From positions 1 to 41,076 of the forward strand of contig NAOQ01000626.1 in NCBI GenBank assembly GCA_002751075.1: a stretch of DNA of 41,076 nucleotides, given 5' to 3'. Every line of letters starts with the position of its first letter. The stretch's first letter is position 1. Below, one piece after another: positions 35,760 to 41,076 of the stretch. The position numbers and the translations under genes were made by a program. Below the pieces are notes generated by a model. The model was not told the origin of the DNA. It saw only the letters and a list, made by a program, of their open reading frames with translations, and did not search any database. This DNA is from Ichthyophonus hoferi. Its lineage: Eukaryota; Opisthokonta; Ichthyosporea; Ichthyophonida; Ichthyophonidae.

Positions 35760-36824
35760 TAAGAAGATAGCTTATCTTGCCTAGAGTGATATTGGATTCA
35801 GAACTATCTGGATTGTGGTAGTGTCGTTTCAAAACTATAGGAGACAATCATTATTTAACGTAAAGCATAATTAGATGATACGTGAACGTAAAGTGTATTC
35901 AACAAATACTTCAAGTTGATATTTCTAAATATATGATTCTCCCAATCAGGAAAGTTATAACAACCTCATATGGACACACAATCATATGTATATATTATAT
36001 TATCACTAATATTGTTTATATCAAAAATAAGAAAAGACGGAATGTGTAAAGAGGGAAAGAAAGTATATGGTTTAATATATTAGTAACTGCTCACTCTCAC
36101 TAACATTTAACACCCACATATTAGTGATAGTAGACTAATAATTTGCACAGAATAAAACTTAAGGTAATACAATAATATATCTTATACATAGTTGCGTGGA
36201 GTATATTAAATTTCACTTAAAGCAATCCAACTGAAAATGTGAAAATTTGAATTATCTTTTAAATTTTAACATCGTATTTCTTCATTCTTATTCGCTGAAA
36301 TTAATTCTACCAAAGAAAGATTAGAGTATTTTGATGTACCAATTAAAGCCTCAATTATATTTTAATGCATAGGAAGTTTCATAAAAGAAATCCCAAGGGA
36401 TACAGTGATTTTGTTCAATTTTTATTAGTAGGATGTACATGAGTACTGTAACAGTCATTCGAAGTATAAACGCATTAAGTATGCGTCTGTTTACAGATAT
36501 TAAAATAAAACATTAACTTACTAGACTAAAAGAAAATTATAGTATAATATACTGTATCATCTTGTAGCTCATTATAACATGTCATAATCTATAATTATAT
36601 AGCTACGGCTATACACCAACATACACAAATACTGGATTCATGTATTACATGGGAATTGTAAGTGGCGATTAATAAACGCAATCATTTTTTCCGTAGCGCC
36701 ATAGTTTAACATGTTTTGGTATGAAAATAAATCATTCAAAACTCGTTAGGATTTGCATTCATTTCGGAAAAGTGGTGAGTATATTATATCTTCTTAATGA
36801 GTGAACACCATTTTTAGAAGCAAG
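35760..36824. other. Intergenic, no gene recognised
   Basis: AT-rich unique sequence between the second foldback element and the probable 3' end of PDAP1. Confidence 0.45.
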
Positions 36825-36830
36825 TTTATT
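36825..36830 (-). terminator. Possible poly(A) signal of PDAP1
   Basis: AATAAA on the minus strand about 300 bases after the proposed stop at 37129. Confidence 0.35.
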
Positions 36831-36864
36831 TATCAAAAACAACAAAAGCAAACATATAATATCA

Positions 36865-36896
36865 TTTCTGAGATACCGGAAATGGTATCTCAGAAA
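36865..36896 (-). other. Perfect 13-bp hairpin in the probable PDAP1 3' UTR
   Basis: TTTCTGAGATACC (36865-36877), loop of 6, then GGTATCTCAGAAA (36884-36896). The stem is perfect, is not simple AT, and lies about 35 bases before the AATAAA on the PDAP1 strand. Confidence 0.7.
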
Positions 36897-37128
36897 GCTT
36901 CTAGTAATTCGAGAGTAGGTCTTAATTTGGCCTAAGCTTATGTTACTGATTGAATGATTATATCCCATAATTCTATATTTAGATATTCCAGGAGGAGCCT
37001 GAACGGCAATTGGTCATGAATCATAAATGCTGTTATTAATTGGTTTAGAGGAGTGCAATTTTATAATCTATAATCCATAACAAATTAAATTGTCAACTAA
37101 ATGAAAAATCAAACATACCAGGCATGAT

Positions 37129-40100
37129 TTAGCCGCCTACAAATATTTCAAAGCACGTTCGATTAGAACCAATGATTCAGGCAAAAAATCTTTATAATGA
37201 TTGGATGCCTACCATTCGAAAAATTAAAATCTGGGACTACAGCTTATCTTATAGCCTCGTCAACCCATATCGTATCTTATATTATTTGGTACATTCCATT
37301 TATTGTTTACAGTACCAAACCTATTCATCAGTTAAACGACACTTCATAGCACAGAGCCAATTAGATGCATCCTAATCGGACCGGCTGACAGAGAGCAGGT
37401 TCTTATCTTGATGCGTTAGGTTGGATTGGATAGTTAGAGATTAGCTGTAAAGGGAGAGAGCAGGATTGGTTCAAAGTCATTAAATTATGATTGCAGAGAT
37501 AAATCTGACCATATCTGATCTTACCTTAAAATTTCACAGTGCCAAATATGCCATTTTCACCATTTATATCATCCTTAGTCATATCTGATCTTACTATTTA
37601 TATTTTTAAAATAATATACCATAAGATTTTAAAAATATTAACATTGAAGTACCAAATATGCCATTTCCTCCACTACCTAAAACATGTTAACAACAATACA
37701 CCATAGCTTTTTAAAATAACAAACCATACCATTCTTTTCAGCCTCTCTCTTCTTAGCAGCCTCCTCTCTCTGTTTACGAATAATAGCCAACCTCGCCATA
37801 TCCGATCTAGCCTCATCAGTCTTTCCTTGGGCATGAAGAGCTTGGTACCGTGCCTTGGCCCTTGCCTTCTCTACCTCTTCCCTATACCACCTCTACATGT
37901 CAGTGGAAAGCCCTACTAGTAATCAGATAATTCATTGGCACATAAGAATCGCTATCATATTGGCACCTTCTAGTGCATTATATCATATCGTAAACAGATA
38001 CACTCTTACTCAAATCATTCAGGTAGCCATTTAACCACTACTATAAAAAAAAAACACATCAAGAGTGTTTAACAAGAGTTATCAATATATATATATAAAT
38101 CACAATGCGCCTGTCACATAAAGTAATTGACTACTGATTATTAGTTAATATGCTTACTATAAATACATCCAGAGTATTTGATAGAGGAATTCTGAATGAA
38201 TGAGCTGAGCTATATATATATATCATCTTTTTAAAACTCCCAAAGCTAATCACATATATTATTAAAAACAACACATTTTAAACATAAATACTATTATTAA
38301 CGCATCAAGAGCGTTTAACATAAAAATCATGAAAGAATGAGCTATATATAAAAAGACAACACATTTTAAAACACTCAAATTTTAAACACCATTCACATTC
38401 CCCTTTTAAAAATCCCCAACGCCAATGACAAATATTATTGTTAATTTTTTTTTTGAACAGAAACACTACTATAAACGCATCAAGAGCGTTTAGCATCTGA
38501 ATTATAAATGAACCATATAAAAAGATAACATATTTTAAAATATTTAAATATAAACACTACTCATGTCCTCCTTGTAAAAAACACCAACACCAATGACAAA
38601 TGATAATAAAACCAAAAATAAAAACACAATCACCACCCACCTCTCTCTCCTGCTCAGTTCTCTGGGGGCAGCACTGGCCTTAACATCCTCTGCCTTTACC
38701 ACTTTAGGTTTAACATGGTTAGGGTTCTCATCTGCTAGGATAGGGGCTCTGGTGGTTGTCTGCAAGAGATAGATAAAGTTAGTAAATGATATATGAATAT
38801 ATTACATTATACTAATTTTCATCTATACGAATCATCATTAGTAACTAGTAACCTAGAGTATAGAGAATGAAGGTAGGTTAATAAACAATATATAAGAACA
38901 CAAATAGTATGTACTTAAAATGAACAAGAATTGGACATGACTGCTAGGCGGCCCCTATAATCGTATTTTTAATCGTGGTGGATGTAAAACAAATAACCTT
39001 ATAGCAAAAAGTTGAGTTGCAACAATTATAACTTGCATAGTATGGATGATATATATGGCACAAATGCAACACTCACACTCACACATAATAGTACTACTAA
39101 TAATACACATATATAGCCCTACCTGAGTTTCCTCCTCACCAGAGTTCTCTTCCTCACTTGATTCGCTGCTAGAAGATTCCTTTTTCTCGCGTGACTGTTA
39201 CCCAACCATAAATTAGGCATATATTTAATGTGGAGCAACGATTAATGAATTATGTTTTAATGTTTTAAAATCACTACAACAATTATCTTATCATTAACAT
39301 ATAATATATATGGCAGTAATCATTGGGTATTCTCCTAATTACAATTAAGCAAATAGTAGCGGTTGGCTAGATAAAAAAAACACCAATAATTAAGCATGTA
39401 TACATATATGTGGACATATCATATAACTTTAAATATAAATAGAAACCTACAACCAATACAAAGTAATCTAATCTGTCCACCTTTATTATCGCACCGCGCC
39501 AACCAATCAGATTAACAATCAGTAATCCATATTAGGACTCATCGATATTTTCCCCTCATCCCTTATTCCTAAAAATAACCAATTATGCCACTAGACTATA
39601 ATGTAGATCGCTACAACTCGTATTACAGCATGATTACTATCTTGCTTTCAATTGGACAATTTTAGAGGAGATGCAAACCTTTCCAATCATCATCAGCTAT
39701 CTATTTATACATTAACCAATAATACTAATAGTAATATAATATGCCTTCTTCCCATTGGTGGTAGTAAGGAAGGAACTTACTTTCTTCCAATCATCATCAG
39801 CTATCATTTCCTCGGGTGCACTGAAATGACGTGCCTTTCCCTTGTGATTGGGTTTAGCCTTGTAATGGGCTATATATAGACGGCAGGTTAGTATATGATA
39901 GTAACATAATATATAATATATAACATAAAATACATAATGTAGTCTCGGGTAATAAGATTCTATTGGTCCATATCAAGAGATCTATATACTATGAGGAAAT
40001 CTAACCCCTTATTGGCCACACCCTTTATAACATTAAATTACATAATACATTTACATAATACATTTATGTTTGTGATTATATTGCAATGTCATAATTATTG

Positions 40101-40207
40101 TGCGGTGTTATGTGTACGTAATCTAGCATGATTTTACATATACGAAATGAGACACACATACACGCAGATATATATAGGGGTAACAGATACTTACGTTTAG
40201 GAGGCAT
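37129..40207 (-). CDS. PDAP1: 28 kDa heat- and acid-stable phosphoprotein (PDGFA-associated protein 1, PP28 family)
   Basis: Minus-strand exons: 40195-40207 (ATG), 39781-39869, 39123-39194, 38641-38759, 37730-37881, and a tentative 8-base last exon 37129-37136 (stop). Together they make 150 codons, against 181 in human. The N-terminus ([20 protein letters not shown] then SAPEEM) matches the human start of K/G-rich residues, an aromatic and SPEE. The third exon is a Ser/Glu stretch ([11 protein letters not shown]), fitting a casein-kinase-2 substrate. Then come ENPN (about 69-72) and the PP28 core: ELSRREREEVEK, rebuilt exactly across a splice, then [23 protein letters not shown], nearly identical in human. 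The protein is a conserved, highly charged, mostly helical factor; human PDAP1 is reported to bind PDGF-A and RNA. Exons 1-5 are secure. The last exon is a guess from phase, and the conserved animal C-terminus was not found. Confidence 0.93.
37505..37680. repeat. Direct duplication in the last PDAP1 intron
   Basis: catatctgatctta recurs at about 37511 and 37581, and tgccaaatatgccatttt / taccaaatatgccatttc recurs with it. The first motif resembles catatccgatctagcc in exon 37730-37881, which suggests scraps of that exon. Confidence 0.5.
38037..38620. repeat. Irregular tandem repeat with hairpin core in PDAP1 intron
   Basis: Four units recur at about 38055, 38164, 38301 and 38476, each with a core like aaacgcatcaagagcgttt that can fold (AACGC...GCGTT), followed in the later units by tgaatgaa, acatattttaaaa, ccccaacgccaatgacaaat. 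Spacings are 109, 137 and 175 bases. Confidence 0.72.
39681..39701. repeat. Exact 21-bp copy of part of PDAP1 exon 2
   Basis: The same 21 bases occur at 39785-39805 inside the exon 39781-39869. The copy lies in the neighbouring intron, 104 bases away. Confidence 0.85.
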
Positions 40208-41076
40208 ATTGACTGTAGCTATATTGTTACCGGGGCTGTGAAGGCATGATATTGTAAGACATTGTAAGAAAATCTAAGAAATATCATGTTGAAGATATAT
40301 CTATATATATAAAAAGAGTAGAGTATTTAAAAATAGACATGGATATCTACGTCAGAACACAATATCTACCGCATTAACTTGTAACGTAATAAAATAATTG
40401 TGGGAAAGCTATGTTATCAATCAATAATTATGTGCCCTTAAATGAAGCACTGCCGTAAAGCTACACCTATAATAGAGAATAAATTAATTACAATGAGTAA
40501 GAGATTATAAACTCAACCACGGTAGATCACATTTATTTTCTACGTAAAAAATGAGTAGAGCATAGAATTAATACTATTATATAAAACAAGTGGGAGGGCC
40601 CGTAATTGCCCGTTTTTCACTATATAACATGATATTATATTATATAAAACGCCTTGCTATATATTATAATATAACACAATATTGTAATTCTGAAACCATT
40701 ACCAACCGCAAAGAGAAACACATATTTAACTACATATATATGAACAATAACTCACCACACTCGAGTCTAAGTTACTCGGCTCAACTAAAGAATATCAATA
40801 TATACTATCTATAACTTCATGTGCTGACAGCATTCTATAAATACAAATCACAGCACGTGATCTCTACACTCCTATCATATAACACTATATCTAGCTGTAT
40901 TAATTAGGCTTTATCATCATTTTTATGTACTGAGATATGCTAAGCCACTCAAATTGACTACTAATTAATCGCTTAATTAGTGCTTAATTAGTGCTTAATA
41001 TACGATCCATTAGTATCTTATATAGGGGTTTTCGATCCGAATTATAAGTTTCGCAATCAAAAAATATAACTCTATC
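40208..41076. other. 5' flank of PDAP1, no further gene recognised
   Basis: AT-rich with no clear exon on either strand. A small tandem run of gcttaattagt (three units, the last partial) lies at 40969-41000. Confidence 0.45.

Overview
The window is animal nuclear DNA: very AT-rich (roughly 70%), with short GT-AG introns of a few hundred to about two thousand bases, polyadenylation-type ends and many decayed repeats. One assembly gap (712 N) lies at 11902-12613. Intron style, base composition and the conserved animal genes fit an early-branching invertebrate; a demosponge is my best guess, but nothing here proves it. There are no bacterial operons, CRISPR arrays or intact rRNA/tRNA genes.

Layout. 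1-2.9 kb: the last four visible exons of a plus-strand gene that enters from the left edge and ends in a proline-rich segment plus an acidic tail. 2.9-18.5 kb: a repeat graveyard. It holds a miniature LTR element (4675-6061), several fragments of the same LTR family, two opposite-strand copies of an unrecognised multi-copy protein family (6127-6660 and about 9.6-10.5 kb), tRNA-like SINE-type pieces and short coding-like relics. 18.9-20.3 kb: a two-exon C2H2 zinc-finger gene whose single finger is cut by the intron. 20.3-24.2 kb: repeats and a minus-strand coding relic.

24.3-33.9 kb (minus strand): a twelve-exon inositol polyphosphate 5-phosphatase gene, which I could assemble in frame from start to stop (438 codons). 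The catalytic domain is complete, but in place of a SKICH or CAAX ending it finishes in a hydrophobic tail that looks like a membrane anchor. Its introns carry a foldback transposon, an interspersed repeat and long simple repeats. 34.1-36.9 kb: decayed 5S rRNA copies, a second foldback element and a perfect hairpin. 37.1-40.2 kb (minus strand): a six-exon PDAP1 (PP28) gene, whose introns hold scraps resembling its own exons and a tandem repeat with a small hairpin core.

The four host genes do not form a pathway. The 5-phosphatase would act on phosphoinositides at a membrane, PDAP1 is a casein-kinase-type phosphoprotein, and the zinc-finger protein is probably nuclear. The points most worth following up are the tail-anchored 5-phosphatase, the orphan zinc-finger gene, the unknown two-copy protein family and the hairpin-forming elements around the 5-phosphatase and PDAP1 genes.
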